A stretch of DNA of 64,000 nt from Solen grandis (lineage: Eukaryota > Mollusca > Bivalvia > Adapedonta > Solenidae), in assembly GCA_021229015.1 (NCBI GenBank), contig CM037784.1, positions 63,933,258 to 63,997,257 of the forward strand, read 5' to 3'. The notes beneath the pieces were generated by a model. It saw nothing but the letters and a program-made list of their open reading frames with translations. It was not told the origin of the DNA and searched no databases. Both the position numbers and the translations under genes were made by a program. Each line of letters opens with the position of its first letter. Within the stretch, counting starts at the first letter, position 1. Below are positions 53,501-64,000 of the stretch, one piece after another.

Positions 53501-54766
53501 TAGATCATAAACATTACTCATCACAGCGATCACATACGTTACTAGTCATATAGATCATAAACATTACTCATCACAGCGATCACATACGTTACTAGTCATA
53601 TAGATCATAAACATTACTCATCACAGCGATCACATACGTTACTAGTCATATAGATCATAAACATTACTCATCACAGCGATCATATACGTTACTAGTCATA
53701 TAGATCATAAACATTACTCATCACAGCGATCACATACGTTACTAGTCATATAGATCATAAACATTACTCATCACAGCGATCATATACGTTACTAGTCATA
53801 TAGATCATAAACATTACTCATCACAGCGATCAATACGTTACTAGTCATATAGATCATAAACATTACTCATCACAGCGTACGTTACTAGTCATATAGATCA
53901 TAAACATTACTCATCACAGCGATCATATACGTGTACGTCACTCATCACAGATATCGTATACGTTACTGACATGATAATGAAAAATGATCCATTGATTACA
54001 TCCTTGCTGAAAAAAAACACATTTCTCTTTAATTGGACATAAACAAAGTACGGTCACTTTATTTACTGAAAAATGCCCTTTTATATGATTATTCAATGCA
54101 TAAGTTCTCTGTCAACTGGTTGTCTAATGTTACAGAAAAAAAATAATACGACGACTTGTAATATTTTGATAAAATGTGATAAACGAATAAAAAAGAGCAA
54201 GGGAAAGAAAGAAAGAGAAAGAAAATTGAGGTTAATCTGCACCGTTGTTAGCTACAAAAAAAGTCACGTGATACCAATTTTCGCACTAAATTTAAAATAC
54301 ACTTTCGGTTTTGTGTCGTTTGCCATTACGATGAATACAATTTCATTATTGAGCTTTTTCTGAATTATTTTACTCCCAAACATTCAAACAGCTGAATCTC
54401 CAGACGAAAGGATTTCATATCTATCATATTTATAAAACTATGAAATTCTGAAATTCACCGTACGTGGGAGAGGTGGGGGGGGGACGTGAGCCATTTCTCG
54501 GGGCAAAGACCCCCTCCCCACCCCTTCTGGATCCGCGCATGCATTTTATAAGTACGCAATAACAAGCAATAACCATTTATTTATTTATTTATTTTTAGAC
54601 CTACATACACGCTACCCATACGACGAAGCCCTGGTTAAATCTATCCTTTTCTTTGACGCTCAGAGGTCGGGGATCCTGCCAACGGATAACCCGATACTTT
54701 GGCGAGGAGACTCTGCAGTCGGGGACAGTGATGAGGATCACGACTTATCCGGCGGCTGGTATAACG
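50356..54766 (+). CDS. GH9 endo-beta-1,4-glucanase (cellulase) with CBM2, N-terminal part
   Basis: Four exons (50356-50532, 51246-51415, 52120-52427, 54599-54766) give the first 274 residues. Residues 1-17 (MWAGLLVLVWVSASRAA) form a signal peptide. Residues about 18-116 are a CBM2-type cellulose-binding domain with conserved tryptophans (NHWNGGMDGYF, DHWSANIHFYWH, VWKCDIRNRW) and three cysteines. Residues about 120-215 form a Thr/Pro/Ser linker, probably O-glycosylated. Residues 222 onward (YPYDEALVKSILFFDAQRSG, LPTDNPILWRGDSA, DLSGGWYN) are the N-terminus of a GH9 catalytic domain. The family cleaves internal beta-1,4 bonds of cellulose; in molluscs such enzymes act in the digestive tract. 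The catalytic Asp (normally in DAGDH, directly after GGWY) and Glu are in exons not seen. The start is the only ATG before the signal peptide. The family assignment is firm; the gene is incomplete at its 3' end. Confidence 0.9.
50870..50918 (-). mobile_element. 5'-truncated LINE 3' tail
   Basis: The complement reads ATTCAATATGTTGAATGTGG followed by a GAAGAAGAAG end. It matches the LINE tail at 44786-44831. It lies in cellulase intron 1. Confidence 0.65.
51246..51415 (+). CDS. Cellulase exon 2: second half of CBM2
   Basis: The acceptor is CTTCTGCCAG. It reads VWKCDIRNRWNDQDMLLTCK to GNVIING. Two donors are possible. GTAGGC after 51405 looks stronger but puts exon 3 out of frame. GTATCG after 51415 (adding RLL) keeps exon 3 and exon 4 in frame, so it is preferred. 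Confidence 0.75.
52120..52427 (+). CDS. Cellulase exon 3: Thr/Pro/Ser linker
   Basis: The acceptor is CATACACAG and the donor TAT|GTAAGA. The frame that joins exon 4 (T|AC) encodes YYIVSTTTTTTTTTTTPSP, then internal duplicates of TTSPRTSSPTATPA and a Gly-rich end. A ~54-bp direct duplication in the exon (about 52244-52351) lengthened the linker. Confidence 0.85.
52500..53000 (+). repeat. Irregular GCGATCATATACGT minisatellite
   Basis: Variable-length units built from CACAGCGATCATATACGTTA and CTGCGATCATATGCGTTACT. It lies in cellulase intron 3. The ordered 50-bp array at 53464-53955 uses the same motif. Confidence 0.85.
53464..53955 (+). repeat. 50-bp minisatellite, about 9 units
   Basis: Near-identical 50-bp units contain CACAGCGATCACATACGTTA and CTAGTCATATAGATCATAAA. 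It shares CACAGCGATCA...CGTTACT with the array at 52500-53000. Same intron. Confidence 0.9.
54599..54766 (+). CDS. Cellulase exon 4: start of GH9 catalytic domain
   Basis: The acceptor is TTATTTTTAG and the donor AACG|GTAGTT. 168 nt, phase 1 to 1. It encodes RYPYDEALVKSILFFDAQRS and DLSGGWYN, typical GH9 N-terminal motifs. The next exon should begin with the D of DAGDH. Confidence 0.9.
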
Positions 54767-55000
54767 GTAGTTTGCTAAGGTTAAACACTTGAGCTACACC
54801 CACCCTAACAACCATATTTCATGTCAAGTTCCTGGGTGGTAATATGTCTATGACTTCGTGTCACTTTATTGTAAAGATGTGTGAAAATAAGAGACATTTC
54901 AGAGTTCATTCAAGTTTTGTTAGACTAGGGGGGGTGGGGGATAATCCATATTTAACCCTTTTTAACTATATATTATAAAAATGAATTTGAATAATAAGAA
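54767..55000 (+). other. Start of cellulase intron 4
   Basis: Non-coding sequence between exon 4 and the gap. Confidence 0.6.
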
Positions 55001-55100
55001 NNNNNNNNNNNNNNNNNNNNNNNNNNNNNNNNNNNNNNNNNNNNNNNNNNNNNNNNNNNNNNNNNNNNNNNNNNNNNNNNNNNNNNNNNNNNNNNNNNNN
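55001..55100. other. Assembly gap, 100 N
   Basis: Exactly 100 N, a placeholder of unknown real size. It lies directly downstream of the last visible cellulase exon. Confidence 0.99.
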
Positions 55101-57379
55101 ATAGATTTGTATACCTGGTAAAGGGAACACGAGGAGTACGTGTATTCACGTTTCTGCGTACTCGTCACGTCACCTTTACGTGGCCAATCAAAATAGTTAT
55201 ATTACACGATGTATTTTCTACTTAGTAAAATTAGTGAATTCACGATTGACGTGTGTCAAAAATGTGTTGTTCATATTTCATACATATATTAATGTGTTTT
55301 TGTACATGCACACAGTCATATCACTCCGTTTTTGGATTCATAATAATTCAGAGTGCGTTGATGAAAAAGAATCCATTTACCAGCCTCCAATATGAACAGT
55401 GGAAAAGCTAATCTTTTTACTTTAGACATCTGTACAATGGTAAAAAAAAAATCTGTATTCGCTACGAATTGTCTGCGTCGAGTGCCCAAATGAAATAGTT
55501 CGGATTCTGCAAATATGTTGTTTCACAGTGCGTGCAACAATACCGTGAGTGCAGCAGTCTTATAATAGTGTCTAAAATCTCAGACTGCATTCAAACTGAC
55601 AACGATCGATCGATTGATTATTTTGCGTGTAAACCTTCCAATATCTAGCCAGTCCCGTTGTCGGGACGTTCAAAATAATACATTTTGGGAAGTCATCTGA
55701 AAGAATACAGGTTGTCAATAATAATTGCGATTGTGGAATCTCTGCGTGTGCGCGCGCACCCATTAGACTGTTTTCTTCTTTCCCCTTTCTATATTGTTTT
55801 TCTTCTTCTTTACCACTTTTCAATTTCCCTCCTTCTGTTCTAGTTCTTTAACAATATTTTTCTCTCCCTTTTCATTGTTTTCCCTTTACATTTATAATTT
55901 TTTTTTCATCATTTTCTTTTCCAATTCGTTTTTCTCCCTTCTCGTCCTCCTCTTCTATATTTCTTCGTCACTTCTCCCATCCTTTTTTTGAACACATGCG
56001 CACCCAATGCATTTAAATTGACTGGAATGCTCCAACTTGCAAACGTACAGTGTTGAAAGAAAAATGATTTACGAGAGCGATGATGTATCGTGATGCAAAA
56101 CAGGAAGCGTATTATGTCGTATACATGTTACGGGAAAACATGTATTTATTTATAGTAGATGTATAAAATGACATTTGTAGTATATTGCCATGGAGCTAGT
56201 TTTTGTAGCAACATGGTACTTGTCATCTCTCGATACAACAGCATTCAATACAACGGCAAGTTCGGGTTCCGGTAGTTAAAGTCACGTAACGGATTTATTT
56301 GTTCTTTATTATTTGTACATTGTTGGACTTGTGCACTGGGTGTCTCGAGTTTGATTCCACACTGGACCATCAGAATTTAACTTGGTTACTTTTGGCGCCC
56401 AGTACACATAACTAACACTCATGATAGCTTTTGTGGCGACGTGGTGGAGTGTTCGACTTGCACACAAAGGGTCCCGTGTTCGATTCCATCTCGGGGCAGT
56501 GGGATTTTATTTGGTTAATATTGTGTATTCAGGTTGTTTATCTGTCCCTAATGTGTACTTAGACTTTTTGGAAAATGCTTAAAGATTTCGTCAATTTCCT
56601 CAACTCCTTCGTTGACCATCTTTTGAAATATGTGTTATCTTGTTTAGAATATCGTCAGTTTCAAAATTTTATTTGTGGTTTCTTCAAGTTGCGCTATTGT
56701 CTTTTGAAACTGTAACAGTTTTGTACCTGAAAAATTCTGCATTCTAAACACTTTGTCCCGCTCGTCACCAACACCTTCGCTCAAACGTGTTGAAAGTATC
56801 TTCTGTTTCTGCTTCCTGGGAGAGAATTATGATGCAATGATATAGCATGCCACTGTATAAACAAGCAGCGTGGTACCACATTAAGCCTCAATACGCCAAC
56901 AGTGACGATAATTCCTGGAATACCCTTTCAGTAGCGCAGTCTGCACTTTATATTGATGTGCTTTACGTGATGTACATAGAACGTTAAGCAGGAGGAATCT
57001 AACAATATCAATATTGATGGCTTTGAGAATGGCTTGTAAATAGATCCTGAAAATACACATCAATTGACCATGGTATTGCAAGAAATAGTGATGAACAAGC
57101 ACTGGAGGACTTACACGCGTTTACGAACAATTTCTTTTCATTCTCTTTTCAGACTCCCTGTTAAGAAATCACTTTATATACTTTTTCAGACCGCTTATAG
57201 GTCCTACGACCATAACTTTGTCCGATATATTTCAAATATCGCCTTAAGAAGGCGTTATGAATTAAATCTTGAACGACGTGTAGAATACGGTTAAGGTTAG
57301 GATGACAAAATGTAATTTGTGAATTCCTATATATAACTATATATATTCTATTTGATACAGTTATTTCTTATTTATTTCT
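55101..57379. other. No exon seen; pyrimidine tract and tRNA-like SINE heads
   Basis: No GH9 exon was recognised. About 55780-55990 is a ~200-bp strongly CT-rich tract on the + strand, capable of unusual structure. SINE-like sequence at 56325-56530 is annotated separately. Confidence 0.45.
56325..56530 (+). mobile_element. Two tandem tRNA-like SINE heads
   Basis: GGACTTGTGCACTGGGTGTC...GTTTGATTCC and, about 120 bp later, GTGGTGGAGTGTTCGACTTG...GTGTTCGATTCC. Both have A/B-box-like motifs and similar spacing, and the first is more decayed. Probably two insertions or one dimeric element. Confidence 0.45.
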
Positions 57380-57439
57380 TTTATTTCTTATGACTTATTT
57401 CTTCTTGCATCCACTGGGGAAACGTATTTTTTCATTTGT

Positions 57440-57580
57440 TCAAACCTGTACTTATCCCTCTCGACAGTTCGTGGGTTGAACCTGTACTTTACGCCTGGAA
57501 ATAGTCATTAATTAATTGTGTCCCCATTGGGATGCGAACCCACAACCTTAGACGGTTATCAATGAATCGATTCGCCATTT
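57440..57580 (-). mobile_element. tRNA-like SINE, minus strand, copy 1
   Basis: The complement holds a B-box-like GGTTCGCATCCC and a body with 'CGAGAGGGATAAGTA'. Shares TATCCCTCTCGACAGTTCGT with the copy at 59665-59812. Confidence 0.5.
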
Positions 57581-57634
57581 TATTTACTTTTGATAGAACT
57601 GCACAACTAATTGGCAGGAATGTCATTCATTTGA

Positions 57635-58240
57635 ATGAGTATAATTATTTACAGATGCGAACATCCGTGTGTTCAAGTACCAGAGGTCATTAGAAATGGT
57701 ACCGGTATATCTCCCTTGATTAACGCTCACCCTATGTTGGTATCTCAAGGACTGTTAGCCCGATGTGTAAGTAATGATGGCGAATGTGGTATCATACCAT
57801 TTGTATACGACATGACACTACAGTCAAGCAGCACTATATCAATATCTTGTTTGTTTGTTTGTTGGGTTTAACGTCCCACCGACAGCATTCAGTCATTTGG
57901 AGACTATGTATACGTGAGGCAAATAAAGTGCTGCCACACTGCAGTATCATGCTGTAGGCAAATGGCATGATACCATTCCCAATCACATTATCCTGGCACC
58001 GGGCTAACCTGTCCTAGAACTACCCATATATACAGAGCGCCAATCAAGGGAGCTATACCAGTACCCTTTTTTTACGACTCTGGTATGTTGTGGCCGGGGA
58101 TCGAACCCACGACCTCCCGCTCCCGAGTCGGACTCCCTAACCACTCGGCCACCGGAGGCGGTATATCAATCTCTTGTAGGCAAGGTACCCAAAATGACTG
58201 AAATTTGTTGGCAAGATATTAAACCTAAACCAAGATACAA
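57635..58240 (+). mobile_element. Older SINE (CCAACAAACAAAC family) split by a younger one
   Basis: Left part 57635-57849 (ACCAGAGGTCATTAGAAATG...GCAGCACTATATC) and right part 58162-58240 (GTTGGCAAGATATTAAACCT) are one degenerate element interrupted by the copy at 57850-58161. Confidence 0.6.
57850..58161 (-). mobile_element. SINE (CCAACAAACAAAC family), younger copy, minus strand
   Basis: Tail first: TTTGTTTGTTTGTTGGGTTT, AACGTCCCACCGACAG. Then the body, then the head whose complement reads GGTGGCCGAGTGGTTAGGGA and GGTTCGATCCCCGG. Target duplication TATATCAATATCTTG (57835-57849) and TATATCAATCTCTTG (58162-58176), one mismatch. Confidence 0.8.
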
Positions 58241-58639
58241 ACTGCCAGGCTATTGTTATCGACCTTCTTCTTACGCAGGATACGACCATATTCAATTTTA
58301 TTGATCAAAGGGTATGTCGATGACATCTGCGAGGTACCCGGGGAGATGATAGACGTCAATGTTCTAAAATGAAAGGAAATTGGAGTTTTATTGACTTTTA
58401 GATTACATAATACAAATAATTCGTTTGCCTACGTAATTCACATATATATCATATTTCATCGTTTATTCTCGTGGATAAGGCTTAAAATAGGATGCTTGGC
58501 AAATGGTGATCCTTCAGCTTTTTCAGCTGGACAAAACAACGTTGCTGTTTTTCAATCATTTTTTACATATGTATAGCGATATTTACGTGATATATGTTTA
58601 ATTAATATAAGCTTCTACCCTGTTATTTGACGCTCAGCT

Positions 58640-58845
58640 CGTACATTTCAGAATAGCACGAGATGAATTGGTCTTGGTGCAGGTCCAGGGTAATGGGACT
58701 GGGCGTGATATCATGCCACTTGTTATGATACGCTATGATATCAAAGTACTGCAGCAATACGAGTATGTATTTTTTCATGTAGAATATAGCCCTCAAATGA
58801 TTGAAATAATGTTAGTGGGACATTAAAACCAAACAAACAATCACT
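58640..58845 (+). mobile_element. Degenerate SINE (CCAACAAACAAAC family)
   Basis: The body GGGTAATGGGACTGGGCGTG and the tail TGTTAGTGGGACATTAAAAC, CAAACAAACAA match the family. The tRNA head is lost. Confidence 0.6.
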
Positions 58846-58988
58846 TTTGTCGAACTGGGATTCTGAAAAAAAAAGGGAGGTCGAAAAGGTATCTCTAACA
58901 TTGCAATAAATTACCGTCAGTATCATTGTTCATTAGATACATGTACTTTTATGTCAAACATCTCAATTGTTACTTGTCGTGACTAATC

Positions 58989-59054
58989 ATGGCCATCATC
59001 ATCATCATCACCACCAACACCATCATCATCATCATCACCACCATCTCCATCATT

Positions 59055-59124
<70 letters not shown>

Positions 59125-59368
59125 CCACCCCACCACCACCATCATCATCATCATCATCATCATCATCACCACCTCCACCACCACCATCATCGTTATCCTC
59201 ATCATCATCACCACCACCACCACCAACAACACTATCATCATCATTGTCATCATCATCACCACCACCTCCTCCACCACCCCCATCATGATCATCATCATCA
59301 TCATAATCATCATCATCATCACCACCACCAATATCACCATCACCATCACCACCACCATCATCATCATT

Positions 59369-59444
<76 letters not shown>

Positions 59445-59467
59445 CCTCCACCACCACCATCATCATT

Positions 59468-59510
<43 letters not shown>

Positions 59511-59555
59511 CCACCAATATCACCACCACCATCATCATCATCATCATCATCAATT
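58989..59555 (+). repeat. (ATC)n/(ACC)n trinucleotide array, ~565 bp
   Basis: Long ATC repeats with ACC interruptions. Frames read as poly-His, poly-Ile or, on the - strand, poly-Met. These open frames are not genes. Confidence 0.95.
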
Positions 59556-59664
59556 CTAAAAAAGGGAAATTACATACAAATAGCAAAAACCAAAATTATG
59601 TGCAGATAAAGAAAATACACGTGTAGTTAATATTGCACGTCTGTTGGGAAACAAAGTAGTCTTA

Positions 59665-59812
59665 CTTATACTTATCCTTCTCGACAGTTCTTGGGTTGGA
59701 CCAGAACTTCGCGCTTAAGAAGGTCATGAAAAAAAAACATGCAACCGAAAAAGGGTTCGAACTCACAACCTTCGGATCCGCAGTCGGGTACCTTACCACT
59801 GGATCAAGGCGT
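59665..59812 (-). mobile_element. tRNA-like SINE, minus strand, copy 2
   Basis: The complement reads TTGATCCAGTGGTAAGGTAC (A-box region), then GACTGCGGATCCGAAGGTTG and GAGTTCGAACCC (B box), then a body ending near 'GAACTGTCGAGAAGGATAAG'. It resembles a tRNA cloverleaf but belongs to a dispersed repeat, so it is not called a tRNA gene. Confidence 0.6.
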
Positions 59813-61009
59813 CCGTTTCATTTTTTTTTCTATGACATGTATCATATTACTAAAGTATTTAAAAGTTGATATTCTCCAATATCCCTATGATATGATTCGT
59901 TAATACTAAACATACAACATATCCAGACATTTTTGATTACTTACGATAATACTTGCTAATTTTACTTCATAGTTATTTGATATGCAAGTCTAACACCGAA
60001 TTCCGTTAACCTGAAATGTAAGTAAGTTCAAATATATACCTTTGATAGGTTGATTGGTCATATAACTTTGTACAGTGAAAGTGTATCCGGTCTCGGATTG
60101 AGAGTATTTATTTTATTAAACTTACAGCTGTACCTGTATGAAATGCCACCTGTAGTAAGTGGTCAATCTACAATTAACGGTCTGTTTTAATATCAACAAA
60201 TTAACATGTTTGTATGTTTAACCTTCATTTTGCGACTTCTTCTCTTTTAGGCGGCAACTTTCTTTTGTTCCCTTGATTGGGCCGCTTAAGACACGTTTGA
60301 CTTTATATAGAAATACAAAAGAAATTCTCTTAGAAAAATGATTTCTTTAAAAAGAGGCTAGGTTGGTTAACGACAAAGATGATATAATTTTAAATAATAA
60401 TATTTATTTGTGCAAAAATGTAATACACAATACGTACTTTAGCTCATATATCACATTTTCACAGATAGAAAATATAGCAGTTTTTAATGAATTGAACAAA
60501 GATTAACAAATATCACAGTATTAACAAATATCACAGTATTAACAAATATCACAGTATTAACAAATATCACAGTTTAACAAATATCACAGTATTAACAAAT
60601 ATCACTTAAAAACAGTTAACAAATATCATTTAAAAAACACAGTTTAAAAATTCATTTTCTCAAATTGTCAAAATCATTTTATTTTTTAAATTTAATAAAA
60701 TCTTTGAAATATAATCAGATTTCAAATAATTATAGAGCTCTAGTCCCAGCCATTATTAGTATTCAACTCATGATCTGCGTTAACAACAACGATTTAGTAA
60801 AGAGATCTCAAACTATGTTATACATATTACACAATCTGACGCAAATATTGAGAGAAAGATGACTTATTTCCGGAAGCTGGCTCCTGAGGCACTACACTAT
60901 TTTTCCATGCGAATCGTTAACCCCTCTGTATAGTAATGTCAAATTTGAATTTAAGCGTATTTTAAAGGTTATTGAATTACTGAGAAATCTCACATTTTAA
61001 AATTCATTA
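59813..61009. other. No gene seen
   Basis: AT-rich; contains the small tandem repeat at 60497-60630. Confidence 0.4.
60497..60630 (+). repeat. ~18-bp minisatellite (AACAAATATCACAGTATT)
   Basis: About six to seven imperfect copies in tandem. Confidence 0.8.
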
Positions 61010-61216
61010 TTTTTCGATGACAATAAATTTCGTTGGTATGTTTATATATGTACTATATTTTTTACATGTATTTTCGTGGGTACATTTTATTCGTGGATTC
61101 ATGCTCTAAGAACGACTGGTCTACTAAATGAACGGTTTTTGTGGGCTGGGTAATACCTTTCACGGAATCAACAAAAATCAGTACGCTGCCCCGCGAAAAT
61201 TAACGATTTTACAGTA
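61010..61216 (+). mobile_element. Partial TACTGT-end MITE
   Basis: The right end AATTAACGATTTTACAGTA and the interior TTTTCGTGGGTACATTTTAT match the element at 17631-17846. The left end is decayed. Confidence 0.5.
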
Positions 61217-62699
61217 AATGTTCATTATCCATGTCCATTATGTGTGGTTTAAAAGATACCATTATTGCCACAAACGTTTAGCTAGTAATATAAATGACGT
61301 GCTTCATTGTTTCTCTGCAATTTCCTTGCAGGAGCTTTTTGTTTACACCTGTTGCTTGTTCTCCTAAATTTTGACTGCAGCTATCATCAGAGAGGCCATC
61401 AATTTCAAACTTAACATCAATTCTGTCAGCGCGAAATTGGAACCTTAATTAACTTTCTAATTAGTGAAACGAGCTTCTACGATATTACACCGGAATCGTT
61501 GCGAGAAACTGCTATAGGGTTTCACACGTGCCGACGTCATTGCTGCCGTGTTTCATTCAGCTTTTGGATACATCATCATACCCGCTCCAAGGAAAAGAAT
61601 GTTGTCATCAGAGTTTCCACCGAGCAGACTAATTAAAAACTATGTTTCTTTTTCTTTTATTTTTTTGTTTCTTTTTTTTTTTTTTTGGCCTTTGCTTTTT
61701 TCCCCCTTCATCCTTTTTTTCAGATTTCTTTTTTTTTCTTCATCTTCTGAGAGTTCCACGTCCAGTTAATCTTATTTAGGATTTTTGATTAAATTATGAA
61801 TTTAAAGAATTGTTGATTTATTGTGTTATACTGAGTGCGAGTGCCTTAAAATGCATAAAAAGACTTCAGTGCAGACGCCATCTTTCGTTGACCTTGAGTT
61901 ATAGGCTCCTGTGCTCAAAGTCTATAAAGGCTTGCATTTTCTATAAAAATCCCAAGATTACTTGTGTGATCTTGATCTCGTTTTAATGATGGGTTAAATA
62001 CCTTAACCTTCCGTGTGCACTTCGTGTTTAAATTGAAGACTAGTAAAACGTAAGGTAGAACCTGCGTTGACAAAAAAACCAGGGCAACCTGATTTCTGCA
62101 TAATTAAATATGGACACAACATTGAGGAACCAAACTGAAGGAATGATTACACTGCCATTGAATTTCTTTCCGTGTAAAATTTACATTGGATGAATACTGT
62201 GTATTGAATCTGAACCAGAAAGAACCAGTTGATAACAAAACAGTGAAAAAAGATTGCCCTGCCGTGCACGTGCGTTTAAAACACGCACAGTTTAATTAAA
62301 ATTCCATTGTTCTGCTTATATGTTGATTGTTTCACAAGTCATGAAAAAACTGTTTCGCTGCAATAGTTCTACATGTAATTTGTTTATGTCGACAATACGG
62401 TTAACAGTATATAATACAAGTAAATTATGAACTCGGGAAAATGTATTCATTGAAAGTCTAAAACAAAGTGCAAGTACATTGTAAGTTGATGAAATACTTT
62501 GATTTATATGTTCAAGAAAAAATGAAATTCTAAGAGGAATACGGCAGTGCACCGTTGCCTTTCAAATCAAAGCGATACAAATGAAGTAAATTGTCTAGTT
62601 TGAATGGAAGTCATGAATGCGTTTTCCATATATAATCAGCCGTATGCTTTCAATACACTGGACTGAAATTCAAATATAAAGATCGATCATCGTGCCTGA
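61217..62699. other. No gene seen
   Basis: AT-rich, with a T-rich tract at 61640-61745. No cellulase exon was recognised. Confidence 0.4.
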
Positions 62700-62935
62700 A
62701 TTGTGACAGTGTCCACAAGGTCATCGAAAGGTCGTGGGTTTGATCCCTAGCTTGAACATACCATAGTCGTTAACAATGGTACTGATACGTCTCTCTGTAC
62801 TCAGCACATCGAACACTGGTTGTTTATGTGTCAAACTGGTGACAAACTTGATATTGTATCATATGTCTTAAGCATTATATTGCAGGGCATCGTGCAGCTT
62901 TAAACCTGTCTCAGATATACACATAACTAAAAGCA
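62700..62935 (+). mobile_element. Degenerate SINE (CCAACAAACAAAC family)
   Basis: Head with GGTCGTGGGTTTGATCCC; body 'ACATACCATAGTCGTTAACA'. The tail is truncated. Confidence 0.5.
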
Positions 62936-62959
62936 GAACTTATAACACAACACCGCAAA

Positions 62960-63290
62960 TAGATAAGTGCTAGAGTGTCCGCTTTGCGATCGGGAGGTGG
63001 GGTTCGAATTCCAGCCGGGGCACATCCTCCGGTGACCGCGTCAAACCAAAGACGTATAAAATTGGTACTAGATGCACCCTTGCCTGGCACTCGGCAAAAT
63101 GGGGTTTCTATGGGAACTCGGAGTATTCAGTACTGGTTCTACCCAGGAACTTGTCTCCCGTGTATCGGTACAGCAGGCACGTAAAAGAACCAAGGGCTCT
63201 ATTCGAAAAAATGAGCTAGGGAATCGCACCTGGACTTCCTTGTATCCAACTTCTGTCTCTTCCGATGTTGTCTCTTCAGCACGTAGGATA
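62960..63290 (+). mobile_element. tRNA-derived SINE, other family
   Basis: The head GTGCTAGAGTGTCCGCTTTG and GGGGTTCGAATTCCAGC contains a B box. The body has GGCACGTAAAAGAACCAAGG and CTATTCGAAAAAATGAGCTA. It differs from the other SINEs in body and tail. Confidence 0.5.
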
Positions 63291-64000
63291 TCCTTGACAG
63301 TAAGGTTTAAAATATGACCATGATAATCATAAAATGATTGCTAGCTATTACATTAAATGAAAGAGAGAACAAAAGAAAAGAAAGAGGAAAACAATCAAAA
63401 ATCAATATCACGGATTGAAATTCAAATGAATAACAATGAAAGCGGGAATACATGTAAGATAAGGTGCGAGTTTCACCAATGGCGTCTGTTACAGGATCTA
63501 ACATCTTTGACTTAATTAAGCGATTGTGTTTCGCCTTTTTCGAACTCACTCTCAATGTCATTCTTAGCCTCGCTGTTCACGTGGTTAGAATATCCGTCTG
63601 TCGTGTCAGGAAAACCTGCAAAAATGATGATCATGCTTTCTTTCTTTGATATCGGATTATGCGAGGTGGATCTAAAAATATCTGGTCAACTGACCGAATG
63701 ATAAGATTTAGTGACGTCTGCTGCAACAGCGTGATACTATATTGCGGTAAACTGGTGTCAACAGGAAGTCTCAAATCGTATATAAGATAAAATAAAAACT
63801 GAGTCGTACTTTTTCGTTTAATGCGTAAGCGGACAGTAAAACCGCGATTATTCGAATAAGGATGCTCGAAATCCGAGGGGACATGAGCGTATAAACCATT
63901 TTCATGGAATTACACGTAACTGAATTTGTGTCGGGACTAGAAATTGGCCTTGGAATAGGCATGAATTTCGAATAAGCTCTGCTCAGAAAAGGCATGGTAT
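63291..64000. other. No gene seen
   Basis: Open frames at 63307-63561 and 63771-63995 (- strand) have no recognisable domain. The expected GH9 catalytic exons are not present before the window ends. Confidence 0.4.

Noticed and set aside
55794..55991. Phe/Ser-rich hydrophobic open frame
   Set aside because: Product of a CT-rich tract; no start context or conserved feature.
58967..59626. Poly-His/poly-Ile and poly-Met open frames
   Set aside because: Simple ATC/ACC repeat.
59735..59812. tRNA-like cloverleaf on the minus strand
   Set aside because: It is the head of a dispersed SINE with a related copy at 57440-57580, so not called as a functional tRNA gene.

Overview
The window is animal (eukaryotic) nuclear DNA, AT-rich, with small exons in long repeat-filled introns. 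Gene content and repeats point to a mollusc, most likely a bivalve (clam-type). The pointers are a GH9 cellulase with a CBM2 domain, tRNA-derived SINEs, and composite elements with tandem ~150-bp cores and ACGG-type microsatellites that resemble the bivalve 'pearl' elements. The species cannot be fixed from sequence alone.

Three protein-coding genes are supported. (1) On the + strand, 8850-23603 carries eleven exons encoding the C-terminal ~529 residues of a CCDC150 orthologue, a long coiled-coil protein. Its N-terminal exons are not visible. (2) On the - strand, 33951-35035 is the large last exon of an ankyrin-repeat/SOCS-box (ASB-type) substrate adaptor. (3) On the + strand, 50356-54766 holds the first four coding exons of a secreted GH9 endo-beta-1,4-glucanase: signal peptide, CBM2, Thr/Pro/Ser linker, then the start of the catalytic domain. 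Its remaining exons lie beyond the window or in a gap. A possible divergent promoter near 4.55-4.76 kb has candidate first exons on both strands. Genes 1 and 2 each contain one exon with a single-base reading-frame break that is consistent with an assembly indel. Two runs of exactly 100 N (4901-5000 and 55001-55100) are placeholder gaps, and both sit where exons are missing.

Most of the remainder is repeats. There are seven copies of a ~235-bp foldback MITE with TTAA target duplications (piggyBac-like), and the end of one copy has expanded into a ~22-unit, 27-bp satellite. There are at least four classes of composite tandem-core element. SINEs fall in several families; several copies have clear target-site duplications, and one is inserted in another copy of its own family. 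LINE reverse-transcriptase remnants are present, one split by a 1.67-kb terminal-inverted-repeat element flanked by GATATA duplications. Minisatellites include a 71-bp array, a ~20-bp pyrimidine-rich array, a 1.9-kb ~20-bp array, a 50-bp array and a 0.57-kb ATC array.

The three genes show no sign of functional linkage. No CRISPR array, operon, defence system or intact RNA gene was seen. The most interesting material is repeat evolution caught in intermediate states, and the modular cellulase gene.
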